The notes under the pieces are model-generated. The model was not told the DNA's origin, searched no databases, and saw nothing but the letters and a program-made list of their open reading frames with translations. This document shows, one piece after another, positions 51,976-60,612 of a stretch of 64,000 bases of DNA. A program made the position numbers and the translations under genes. This DNA is from Balneolaceae bacterium. Its GTDB lineage: Bacteria; Bacteroidota; Rhodothermia; Balneolales; Balneolaceae. Every line of letters begins with the position of its first letter. The first letter of the stretch is position 1. Location: assembly GCA_017643365.1 (NCBI GenBank), contig JAEPNO010000004.1, positions 1 through 64,000 of the forward strand, given 5' to 3'.

Positions 51976-54105
51976 ATGGCTGAGAACAAGCCCAACAAGA
52001 AAAAATCTATAAAACCACCATTGGGTGGCAAAAAACCAAATGCTCCTAAGTTTCCTACCTGGGGCTTTCTGGTAATTATTCTGTTTTTGATCTTTGTACA
52101 GATCATCTTTCTAAACCCGGAAGGTGGAAACGGAATTAAATACAGCAAGTTTCTATCCGACGTTCAAAATGGATATGTAGAAGAAATTATTATAAAGAAC
52201 GGGGTAGATATTTATGGCAAGTACAACGATAAAGCCATTAGCGACGGAATTATCAATCTTCCTGCAGAATCAGATAATCCACTAAATATCCCTTCATCCG
52301 GCGAAGAATTTAGAGCATTCGTAACAACGATGATTCCTGGTGATGATATTCGACCCATTCTCGACGAAAACAACGTTGAATATGAAGTTCGCATAGAAGA
52401 AGACTGGTTTAGTGGTGTTTTCATGTGGTTGATCATGATTGCGGTGGCAATCGGATTTTGGGTATTCATTTTCAGAAGAATGAACCCGGGACAGCAAGTG
52501 CTCAATATCGGGAAGAACAAAGCTTCGTTGTACGATAAACAGACCGATACCAAAATTACATTTAAAGATGTTGCCGGCTTAGATGAAGCCAAGGAAGAGG
52601 TTAAAGAAATTGTAGAATTCCTGAAAAATCCGGGCAAATTCACCAAACTGGGTGGTAAAATTCCTAAAGGTGCATTGTTAGTAGGTTCGCCGGGAACGGG
52701 TAAAACATTGCTTGCAAAAGCAGTTGCCGGTGAAGCCGAAGTTCCATTTTTCTCGCTATCAGGTTCCGATTTTGTGGAAATGTTTGTTGGGGTAGGTGCA
52801 GCTCGTGTTCGCGATTTATTTAAGCAAGCGAAAGAAAAAGCACCGTGTATTATTTTTATTGATGAGATCGATGCAATTGGTCGCTCTCGTGGACGTGGAC
52901 AAATGCCCGGCGCCAATGACGAGCGTGAAAACACGCTGAATAGTCTATTGGTAGAAATGGATGGTTTTGCCACCGATTCGGGTGTGATAATACTTGCTGC
53001 TACAAACCGCCCTGATGTATTAGATAACGCATTGTTACGTCCAGGTCGCTTTGATCGCCAGATTTCGATCGACAAACCGGATATCGTAGGCAGAAAAGCA
53101 ATTTTCAAAGTTCACTTAGAGCCACTTATCCTCTCAAAGGAAGTGGATGTTAAGAAATTAGCAGCTGCAACTCCCGGATTTGCAGGTGCAGAAATCGCCA
53201 ACGTATGTAATGAAGCAGCGTTGATTGCCGCGCGTAGCGATAAAGAGGCAGTGGATATGGACGATTTCCACGATGCCATTGATAGGGTGATTGGCGGTTT
53301 GGAGAAAAAGAATAAAATCATTTCTCCGGAAGAAAAAGAAATTGTGGCGTACCACGAGGCAGGGCATGCCGTAGCCGGATGGTATCTCGAGCATGCCGAT
53401 CCGTTGGTTAAAGTATCCATCGTTCCGAGAGGGATTGCCGCACTGGGTTATGCTCAATATTTGCCAAAAGAGCAGTATTTGCATCAAACCGACCAACTAC
53501 TGGATGAAATGTGTATGGCATTAGGGGGTCGTGCTGCCGAACAGATTATATTCGGTAAGATTTCGACTGGTGCTTTAAGCGATCTGGAACGCATCACCAA
53601 AATGGCGTACAGCATTGTTACCGTGTACGGGATGAATGATAAAATCGGGAATATCTCGTTTTACGATTCCAAGCAAAGCGACTACAATTTCAATAAGCCA
53701 TATTCTGAAGATACAGCCAAAATCATCGACGAAGAGGTTAAGAAAATTGTGGATGGAGCGTATCAACGTACCGTAGAACTATTAACTGATAAAAAAGAGC
53801 AACTCGAAATTCTGGCTAAAGAACTTCTCGACAAAGAAATCATTTTCCAATCCGATTTGGAGAAGCTCATCGGTAAACGTCCGTTCGATAAGCCAACCAA
53901 CTACGAAGCCTATACCAACGGCGAAGATTCGAGTGATGATGAAGATTCGGAAACAAGCGAAGAAACAGTTTCGGAAAATAAATCTGAATCAGAATCGGAC
54001 GAAAAAATCGGTGGAAATGTTGATTCGGTAATATCTGATGATAATACTGACGAAGGCGAAAGCGGAGCTAACGATACCAAAAACGTCGATTCTTCAAGCT
54101 CATAA
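51976..54105 (+). CDS. ftsH: ATP-dependent zinc metalloprotease FtsH
   Basis: The 709-residue inner-membrane protease has two membrane helices (about residues 32-52 and 145-165) flanking a periplasmic domain. The AAA domain carries Walker A GSPGTGKT, Walker [12 protein letters not shown] and the second region of homology [21 protein letters not shown]. The zinc-protease HEAGH motif is in [16 protein letters not shown]. The C-terminal 60 residues are a serine/acidic tail of low complexity. It degrades misfolded membrane proteins and controls lipid A synthesis in related bacteria. Confidence 0.97.
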   Translation: MAENKPNKKKSIKPPLGGKKPNAPKFPTWGFLVIILFLIFVQIIFLNPEGGNGIKYSKFLSDVQNGYVEEIIIKNGVDIYGKYNDKAISDGIINLPAESDNPLNIPSSGEEFRAFVTTMIPGDDIRPILDENNVEYEVRIEEDWFSGVFMWLIMIAVAIGFWVFIFRRMNPGQQVLNIGKNKASLYDKQTDTKITFKDVAGLDEAKEEVKEIVEFLKNPGKFTKLGGKIPKGALLVGSPGTGKTLLAKAVAGEAEVPFFSLSGSDFVEMFVGVGAARVRDLFKQAKEKAPCIIFIDEIDAIGRSRGRGQMPGANDERENTLNSLLVEMDGFATDSGVIILAATNRPDVLDNALLRPGRFDRQISIDKPDIVGRKAIFKVHLEPLILSKEVDVKKLAAATPGFAGAEIANVCNEAALIAARSDKEAVDMDDFHDAIDRVIGGLEKKNKIISPEEKEIVAYHEAGHAVAGWYLEHADPLVKVSIVPRGIAALGYAQYLPKEQYLHQTDQLLDEMCMALGGRAAEQIIFGKISTGALSDLERITKMAYSIVTVYGMNDKIGNISFYDSKQSDYNFNKPYSEDTAKIIDEEVKKIVDGAYQRTVELLTDKKEQLEILAKELLDKEIIFQSDLEKLIGKRPFDKPTNYEAYTNGEDSSDDEDSETSEETVSENKSESESDEKIGGNVDSVISDDNTDEGESGANDTKNVDSSSS

Positions 54106-54246
54106 CATTAGGTTAACGTACGGGACACATTCAGTTAACCATGCGATAACAAAAACATAAAAGGCAGGTAACAGTACGGAAAAGAGTGTGTGCTAATTTG
54201 TTCACGATTAAAAAAACGTGAACAAAATTCATATCAGCACATACTC

Positions 54247-56946
54247 GTGAAAAAAATTAAACTCACATCCGTTCTGATCTTTGCCTTACTCCTCACAGCA
54301 AATCTATTTGCGCAAAGCTCTGGAAAAATTGTCGGTACCGTTGTAGACAGCGAAACCGGCGAAACACTTATTGGTGTAAACGTTGTTATTGATGGTACCA
54401 TAAAAGGTACAGCCACCGATATCGATGGAAGATACACCATCCGAAATGTAGAGCCGGGTACATATACCGTAGTAGTAAGTTATTTATCTTTTTCTACCCA
54501 GCGAATTACCGGAGTTGTAGTAGGTGATGGCGAAACAGTTAGCTTAGATGTAGCCTTACAGCCGGAATCAGAATTACTAGACGAAATTGTTGTAACAGCA
54601 GAAGTAGTTCAAAATAATGAAGCCGGTTTACTATCTATCCAGCGAAAATCAATTCCTGTTCAGGATGGTATTTCGTTTGAAGAAATTTCGAAAGGCTCGG
54701 ATGGCAATGTAGGCTCGGCCATGAAAAAAGTTGCCGGTGTTTCGGTAGTAGGTGGCAAAGATATTTATGTGCGTGGCTTAGGGAACCGCTATTCGAATGT
54801 ACAGCTAAACGGCTCGGCGATTCCATCCACCAATCCAAACAAAAAGGAAGCCCCGGTTGATATTCTATCCAGCGGAATTGTTGAGAATATCATTGTACAA
54901 AAAACCTTTACTCCCGATCAATCGGGGGAGTTTTCAGGTGGATCGGTACAAATTGTAACCAAAGAATTTCCCAACGATAAAAACATCGGGGTTTCTTACT
55001 CAACTTCTGTTAACAGCCATTACTCAATGCAGAATTATCTAGGCTATAATGGTGGAAGCCGTGATTTTTTGGGGTACGATGATGGTTACCGCAATCTGCC
55101 ATCCGAGCTTACTGACAGTGAGATTTCGGGGAATCAAGAAAAAGTGAGTATAGCTAATAACTTGAACAACACTTGGTCATCAAAACAAATCCAATCGTTG
55201 CCAAGCCAAAAAATCAGTGTGAATTATGCTGATATACTCAATCAGGATAAGATGCCGATTGGTGTGGTTTCCAATCTCTCGTACAAGTACGAAACCTCAT
55301 CGAGATTCGATGAGAATATGCGCTACATCAATCAATATAATGAGTCGACAAATGTAGCTTTTCTAGGTTCTGATTACACTAGAAATACAGGAACTGAACA
55401 TGCCAGCTTGAGTGCAATGCTCAATCTATTTGTAAAGCCCAATGGCAACACCAAATTGGGTATTAAAAACCTGTACTCAAATTCCTTGAATAACTCGTTC
55501 TCTGAAATTGCAGGGACTTACTATAATTTTGATGGTGTAAATCGCCAAACAGTAGCAGAGTTCGATCGTCGGGCTGTCTACTCAAGCACACTAAATGGCG
55601 AAACCTATTTCGAGAACTTCTTCGCCTCTAAATTAGAAGTGGCACTTACGTATTCTAAAGCAGTACGAGATTTACCTGATCGTAGAACTACGCAGTATGG
55701 TGCCAACGATAGCGGTGATTTTGAAGTGATTTTCCCTTTCAGAGGTAATACGCATTTTTTCTCTTATCAAGACGACAACAACTACACTGCAAAACTTGAT
55801 TACACACTAGATCCGACAGAAGGCATAACTGTTAAAACCGGCGGTGTTGGAATGATTAAAGACCGCTCGTTCAGTTCATATAAGTTGGTGTATCAGGATT
55901 TGGGCAGCAACTTTCCACAGGAGCAAAAAACGGCATCACCCGAAGAAATCTTTACGGCAGACAATTTAAGCTCAGGAAAATTAGATCTCATTGAAACATC
56001 CAGCTCTCGCGATTCATACGAAGGCTACCAAGAGTTATTTGGTGGATACGCATCGCTTAATTGGAGCCCAAACGCGAACTGGAATATCGAAGGTGGTGTG
56101 CGTGCCGAGTATTCTGCTCAGTTTATCGACGATGAATCATTAATTGCTGAATTAGATTATTTACCTGCACTGAACGCTACTTATCGCCCAAGTGCCAAAG
56201 TAAACCTTCGAAGTGCTTTTTCTATAACTCTAGCCCGACCTGAGTTCCGAGAGCTTTCGAACTTCAATTTCCAGGATTTCGTGGGTGGACGCACTGTTTA
56301 TGGTAATCCCGATCTTGAGCGAACCAGAATATATAATTACGACCTTCGGTTTGAAGTATTTCCAAATGCCGGTGAATTAATTGCGGTAAGTGCTTTTTAT
56401 AAAAAGTTCGAAAATCCGATCGAAGTCTTCTACCGCATCACTCAAAACAACGAAGTTAAATACGATAATGTGGCGTCATCCAATTTATACGGGCTTGAAT
56501 TAGAGGGGCGAAAAGACCTGAGTTCAAACCTTAGAGTAAATACCAATTTCTCGTACATCTTGTCGAATGTAAGCTATGATGATGACCAAGCCGCCGGACG
56601 CCTTGCGAATACCGAGCGCTCGATGTTTGGTCAATCGCCATACACTTTTAATATCAATGCGTTTTATGCAATCCCACAGATCGATTCAGACCTTACCGTT
56701 TCGTTCAACACCTTTGGGAAAAGAATATCAGCAGTAGGAAATAAAGAACAGCCCGACGACGAGTATGAACAACCGTTCAACAAGCTGGATATATCCTTAT
56801 CAAAAAAGATCAGAAACACCTCAGTTAATGTGAGTATCGAAAATTTGCTGGGTGACGACATACACTACAAACAAGGTGATGTTACCACGAATCGATATGA
56901 AATCGGAACAACGTTTTCAGTCGGTATCAGTTTCAATTTCAACTAA
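54247..56946 (+). CDS. TonB-dependent receptor with N-terminal carboxypeptidase-regulatory-like domain
   Basis: From the GTG at 54247 the protein has about 899 residues and a signal peptide (KKIKLTSVLIFALLLTANLFAQ); the frame opens earlier at 54190 without a better signal. A CarboxypepD_reg-like domain (GKIVGTVVDSETGETLIGVNVVIDGT...GRYTIRNVEPGTYTVVVSYLSF) precedes a plug with VYVRGLGNRYSNVQLNG and a beta barrel with about 22 strands that ends in an aromatic residue (FNFN). It follows the SusC-like organisation but has no SusD partner. The lipoprotein gene 19 bp downstream is probably its co-factor. Confidence 0.92.
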   Translation: MKKIKLTSVLIFALLLTANLFAQSSGKIVGTVVDSETGETLIGVNVVIDGTIKGTATDIDGRYTIRNVEPGTYTVVVSYLSFSTQRITGVVVGDGETVSLDVALQPESELLDEIVVTAEVVQNNEAGLLSIQRKSIPVQDGISFEEISKGSDGNVGSAMKKVAGVSVVGGKDIYVRGLGNRYSNVQLNGSAIPSTNPNKKEAPVDILSSGIVENIIVQKTFTPDQSGEFSGGSVQIVTKEFPNDKNIGVSYSTSVNSHYSMQNYLGYNGGSRDFLGYDDGYRNLPSELTDSEISGNQEKVSIANNLNNTWSSKQIQSLPSQKISVNYADILNQDKMPIGVVSNLSYKYETSSRFDENMRYINQYNESTNVAFLGSDYTRNTGTEHASLSAMLNLFVKPNGNTKLGIKNLYSNSLNNSFSEIAGTYYNFDGVNRQTVAEFDRRAVYSSTLNGETYFENFFASKLEVALTYSKAVRDLPDRRTTQYGANDSGDFEVIFPFRGNTHFFSYQDDNNYTAKLDYTLDPTEGITVKTGGVGMIKDRSFSSYKLVYQDLGSNFPQEQKTASPEEIFTADNLSSGKLDLIETSSSRDSYEGYQELFGGYASLNWSPNANWNIEGGVRAEYSAQFIDDESLIAELDYLPALNATYRPSAKVNLRSAFSITLARPEFRELSNFNFQDFVGGRTVYGNPDLERTRIYNYDLRFEVFPNAGELIAVSAFYKKFENPIEVFYRITQNNEVKYDNVASSNLYGLELEGRKDLSSNLRVNTNFSYILSNVSYDDDQAAGRLANTERSMFGQSPYTFNINAFYAIPQIDSDLTVSFNTFGKRISAVGNKEQPDDEYEQPFNKLDISLSKKIRNTSVNVSIENLLGDDIHYKQGDVTTNRYEIGTTFSVGISFNFN

Positions 56947-56964
56947 CAATAACTACATCAACCA

Positions 56965-58266
56965 ATGAAAAAAATCACAAATACTCTCTCATTAGTAGCT
57001 CTTAGCGTACTTTTTCTGATCTCTGCTTGTAAGGAAACTTCTACAGGCACCGATCCCGAAGGTGATATTCCGCAGATATACAGTTCTCTGCCGGGCACAT
57101 TGATCACATCCAACACCACTTGGGATTCTGATCAAACACTAACCGGTCAATACTACGTACTACCCGGTGTTACGCTTACCATCGAAGCCGGTGTTACTGT
57201 ATCGTTCGAATATCACAACAACGACATCGATAAAGTAGGAGCGATTATCACACTTCCTGCTGATGACACCAATTTTGATGCACCAAGAGCAAGTGGGCGA
57301 TTAGTTGCCGAAGGTACCGCCAACAGCCCGATTGTATTTACATCAGCTCGTACCGACAAACAGCCCGGTGATTGGGGCGGAATCGTGCTAGCCGGTGAAG
57401 GTGTGAATAACATCGAAGGAGGCAAAGGAGAAGTTGAAGGCTTACCTGATGCAATCCAATACGGTGGCAATAACAACGCTGACGACAGCGGCTCGCTAAA
57501 GTATGTTCGTATCGAGTACGTTGGATTTTCTTTTGTGGAAGGATCCGAGTTAAACGGACTCAGTTTATACTCTGTAGGATCAGGTACCACGCTCGAATAC
57601 ATTCAAGTGTACAAATGCACCGATGATGGCTTCGAATGGTTTGGTGGCTCTGTAAATGCAAAATATCTGATTTCTGCATTCAACGACGATGATTCGTTCG
57701 ATATGGATGAAGGCTGGAATGGAAAAGGTCAGTATTGGTTAGCGGTGCAAACTGCCGGTGCCGATAATGGTTTTGAATCTGATGGTAGAAAAACTTTAGG
57801 AATCGGTGCAGCAACTTCGCCAACCTTATACAACGTGACTTTAGTTGGTTTGAAACAAGACGGTTCAACCAAAGATGCCGAAGACAAAAACTACGGAATG
57901 CGCTTGCGTGAGGAGTTCGAAGGGACTCTTGAGAATTTTGTGATTACCGATTTTGATGGGTTCGCTTTTAAGATTGAAGACGATACCAGAGCGAATTTCC
58001 CAACAACGCTTTCTATCGACAACACCATTCTTTTCAATAATGATGGTTTTGCCAGCGCTGCCGATTCAACCGATTTTCAAGCTAAAACTTTGGCGGAGAA
58101 TCCCGGTTTTAATAATGCCGGATCGTTCGATTTTTCAGTAGCCCAACCGATGACAGGTGCTACTCCTCCGTCGGATGGATTCTTTAACGTGAATGCAACG
58201 CATGTAGGTGCTTTCGGAACCACCAACTGGGCAACCGGTGCATGGGTTCGTTGGTCGGATAATTAA
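56965..58266 (+). CDS. Lipoprotein with parallel beta-helix repeats, receptor partner
   Basis: The 433-residue protein has a lipobox (LFLISAC, Cys near 22) and repetitive short strands with glycine/asparagine turns: QYYVLPGVTLTIEAGVTVSF, then SALTVE-like turns around LEYIQVYKCTDDGFEWFGGS. These are typical of beta-helix surface proteins that accompany TonB receptors in Bacteroidota and relatives. The spacing of 19 bp from the receptor gene marks a two-gene operon. A terminator follows at 58362-58394. The ligand is unknown. Confidence 0.78.
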   Translation: MKKITNTLSLVALSVLFLISACKETSTGTDPEGDIPQIYSSLPGTLITSNTTWDSDQTLTGQYYVLPGVTLTIEAGVTVSFEYHNNDIDKVGAIITLPADDTNFDAPRASGRLVAEGTANSPIVFTSARTDKQPGDWGGIVLAGEGVNNIEGGKGEVEGLPDAIQYGGNNNADDSGSLKYVRIEYVGFSFVEGSELNGLSLYSVGSGTTLEYIQVYKCTDDGFEWFGGSVNAKYLISAFNDDDSFDMDEGWNGKGQYWLAVQTAGADNGFESDGRKTLGIGAATSPTLYNVTLVGLKQDGSTKDAEDKNYGMRLREEFEGTLENFVITDFDGFAFKIEDDTRANFPTTLSIDNTILFNNDGFASAADSTDFQAKTLAENPGFNNAGSFDFSVAQPMTGATPPSDGFFNVNATHVGAFGTTNWATGAWVRWSDN

Positions 58267-58361
58267 AAGAGGCAAAGAATTTAGTAGAATTAAGATGACC
58301 ACTTAATACAAATCTACTCCAAGAAACGTCTCACTTAATTGTGAGGTGTGCTGATCACAAT

Positions 58362-58394
58362 GGGAGCTCCGAGGAATCGGGGCTCCTTTTTTTG
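58362..58394 (+). terminator. Rho-independent terminator of the receptor operon
   Basis: GGGAGCTCCG and CGGGGCTCC form a stem followed by TTTTTTT. Confidence 0.85.
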
Positions 58395-58507
58395 TAATAA
58401 TTTATTGTTGCCCGAACGCTGGAAAGGATCATTGGATTAATATTGGATAGAAATTATTAGATTTGAACGCCTAACACATTGGGCGGTAACCAACTAAGTA
58501 TAATATT

Positions 58508-58948
58508 TTGGTATTTGTAACTCGACAAGCACATTTTAACGCAGCGCATCGCCTCCATAATCCGGAAAAAAGCGAGGAATGGAACGCATCAACTTATGGC
58601 AAATGCAATTACCCAAATTGGCATGGTCATAATTATATCATCAAGGTAACCGTAGCCGGAAATCCCGATCCCGAAACCGGATATGTAATCGATTTGGGGA
58701 AACTAAAACAGATTATGAAAGATCAGATTCTTGATCCATGCGATCACAGAAATCTAAATCTAGATGTTCCTTTTCTGAAAAACATTATTCCAACCTCAGA
58801 AAATTTGGTAAAAGTTTTTTTCGATCAGCTTAAAGATCAGGTGGAAGCCGTTGCATCCGAAGGGAGTGTATTGTATTCGGTAGAACTGTTCGAAACCGAA
58901 CGAAACATCGCCGAATATTGTCCTTTTAAGCATACTATTATTAAATAA
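58508..58948 (+). CDS. 6-pyruvoyltetrahydropterin synthase homologue (PTPS, animal-like)
   Basis: The 146-residue enzyme starts at a TTG (58508). It has the zinc ligands and fold of the PTPS/QueD family: FNAAHRL, YGKCNYPNWHGHNY, and DHRNLNLDVPF. The GKCNxxNxHGHNY block with Asp-rich TGYVIDLGKLK and the late ETERNIAEY resemble the animal 6-pyruvoyltetrahydropterin synthases that make tetrahydrobiopterin more than they resemble QueD. It lies 19 bp before folE2 and is probably in one operon with it, giving a GTP-to-pterin route. Confidence 0.87.
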   Translation: MVFVTRQAHFNAAHRLHNPEKSEEWNASTYGKCNYPNWHGHNYIIKVTVAGNPDPETGYVIDLGKLKQIMKDQILDPCDHRNLNLDVPFLKNIIPTSENLVKVFFDQLKDQVEAVASEGSVLYSVELFETERNIAEYCPFKHTIIK

Positions 58949-58966
58949 CCGACTATCGCAAGAGCT

Positions 58967-59866
58967 ATGATTTCAAACCAAGTACGTAGATTTTACGACC
59001 CTACTTTTACTATTACTCCCGAATACAAGGATTCTCTACCGGATCTTCAAAATGGTCCTGCTTCATTAATCGAAGGGGCGAATGTGCCTATTCAACAAGT
59101 GGGGATCTCAAACTTCAGAATTCCGCTACAGTTCAAAACCAGAGATGGTAAACCGATCACGCTCGAGACATCGGTGGATGGCTACGTGAGCCTGGATGCC
59201 AATAAGAAAGGCATCAACATGAGTCGCATTATGCGCACGTTCTACAAATTTAAAGACGAGGTTTTCTCGCTGGATATGCTCGAAAAAGTGTTGAAGGCTT
59301 ACAAGGAGGACATAGAATCGCAGGAATCGTTTTTAAGACTATCGTTCTCTTATCCAATGGTTATGAAAAGTTTGCGTTCTGGGATGGAAGGCTATCAATA
59401 TTATGAGGTTTCGTTCGAAGGGCACTTAGATAATTACGATCGATTCCACAAACACATGCATTTGAAGTTTGTTTATAGCAGTGCTTGCCCATGTTCGTAC
59501 GAACTGGCAGAACACGCCCGTGAGACTCGTGAAGTGGCGGCTATTCCTCACAGTCAACGCAGTGAGACCGAAGTAACTGTAGCACTTAGAGACGAATTTT
59601 TTGTGGAAGATTTAGTGCAGGTTTGTCGCGAAGCGTTGAAAACCGAAACTCAGGTAATGGTAAAGCGCGAAGATGAGCAAGCTTTTGCCGAGCTAAACGG
59701 AGCGTATCAAAAGTTTGTGGAAGATGCAGCTCGTTTGCTTTATCAAGAATTAGACAGCTACAACAGCATCCGCGATTTTGTGGTGCGATGTGCCCACCTC
59801 GAAAGTTTGCATAGCCACGATGCTGTGAGCAGAATTTGTAAAGGTGTACCTAATGGATTGCGATGA
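58967..59866 (+). CDS. folE2: GTP cyclohydrolase FolE2 (type IB)
   Basis: The 299-residue cytosolic metalloenzyme opens GTP to 7,8-dihydroneopterin triphosphate. The family landmarks are [17 protein letters not shown] at the start, the metal-binding cysteine in [35 protein letters not shown], and [13 protein letters not shown] near the C-terminus. It supplies folate and pterin synthesis together with the PTPS gene upstream. A terminator follows. Confidence 0.95.
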   Translation: MISNQVRRFYDPTFTITPEYKDSLPDLQNGPASLIEGANVPIQQVGISNFRIPLQFKTRDGKPITLETSVDGYVSLDANKKGINMSRIMRTFYKFKDEVFSLDMLEKVLKAYKEDIESQESFLRLSFSYPMVMKSLRSGMEGYQYYEVSFEGHLDNYDRFHKHMHLKFVYSSACPCSYELAEHARETREVAAIPHSQRSETEVTVALRDEFFVEDLVQVCREALKTETQVMVKREDEQAFAELNGAYQKFVEDAARLLYQELDSYNSIRDFVVRCAHLESLHSHDAVSRICKGVPNGLR

Positions 59867-59892
59867 CCTCCAATCTAAGGTTAGTGAGAACA

Positions 59893-59922
59893 CAAGGCTG
59901 AGTGAAGACTCGGCCTTTTTTG
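59893..59922 (+). terminator. Rho-independent terminator of folE2
   Basis: AAGGCTGAGT and ACTCGGCCTT form a stem with a GAAG loop and a T-run. Confidence 0.85.
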
Positions 59923-59950
59923 TTTTACCCTACTTTTCGATGAAAAGTAT

Positions 59951-60119
59951 CTCGTTGGGACAATTCATGAATTGTCCTTACAGAAAAAGAGGGGTAATGG
60001 AAACTTGCAGGAGCTTCGAACTATCTCTAAGTCATCCCTGCGGAGGCAGGGATCTGAAATCGTGAAAGAATGATAGGCCTTTTTAGAGCGTTAGAGTCCC
60101 ACTTGCGTGGGAATGACTA
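59951..60119. repeat. Direct repeat, copy 1 (period 206 bp)
   Basis: Starting CTCGTTGGGACAATTCATG, the 169-bp copy is nearly identical to 60157-60325. It contains a CATCCCTGCGGAGGCAGGGATC palindrome and the REP-like pair CCCAC..GTGGG. Confidence 0.85.
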
Positions 60120-60156
60120 TTAGTTATGCTTTTCGAAACGAAGTCATAAAAAGGTA

Positions 60157-60325
60157 CTCGTTGGGACAATTCATGAATTGTCCTTACAGAAAAAGAGGGG
60201 TAATGGAAACTTGCAGGAGCTTCGAACTATCTCTAAGTCATCCCTGCGGAGGCAGGGATCTGAAATCGTGAAAGAATGATATGCCTTTTTAGAGCTTTAG
60301 ATTCCCACCTGCGTGGGAATGACTG
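60157..60325. repeat. Direct repeat, copy 2
   Basis: A near-exact copy of 59951-60119, with about four base changes. The connecting segment at 60112-60156 is repeated a third time at 60512-60588, followed by a perfect 26-bp palindrome at 60561-60586. Confidence 0.85.
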
Positions 60326-60328
60326 TTT

Positions 60329-60385
60329 AATTCGCTTCACTTAGGATCCATCAGCCGTGCGTTCGCTCGACAGATGGTGAGGTTG
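60329..60385. repeat. Second repeat family, copy 1
   Basis: AATTCGCTTCACTTAG followed by CATCAGCCGTGC and GATGGTGAGGTTG is repeated at 60447-60503. ATCCATCAG is imperfectly complementary to AGATGGTG, giving a hairpin. Confidence 0.75.
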
Positions 60386-60446
60386 AATGGCTACCCATCA
60401 TTTCGACGGAGTCGGGGTGATGGAATTCTTAATAAAGCCTGGAGCT

Positions 60447-60503
60447 AATTCGCTTCACTTAGCATCCATCAGCCGTGCTCGCGCCCGATAGATGGTGAGG
60501 TTG
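60447..60503. repeat. Second repeat family, copy 2
   Basis: The second copy of 60329-60385 with several changes in the central GC-rich loop. Confidence 0.75.
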
Positions 60504-60612
60504 TAAGTGGGGATGACTATTAGTTATGCTTTTCGAAACGAAATCATAAATAGGTACTCGTAAGGACAATTCATGAATTGTCCTTACGCTTATTATGAAT
60601 TAATAAGCTTAT

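Larger units (their letters stand above)
59867..60612. other. Gene-free repeat cluster
   Basis: A 746-bp gene-free stretch contains the folE2 terminator and several families of REP-like direct and inverted repeats. The reading frames in it (for example 59844-60065) have no coding features. Confidence 0.7.

Noticed and set aside
59844-60065. 73-codon frame after folE2
   Set aside because: It overlaps the folE2 end and the terminator and repeat cluster, without a start signal.
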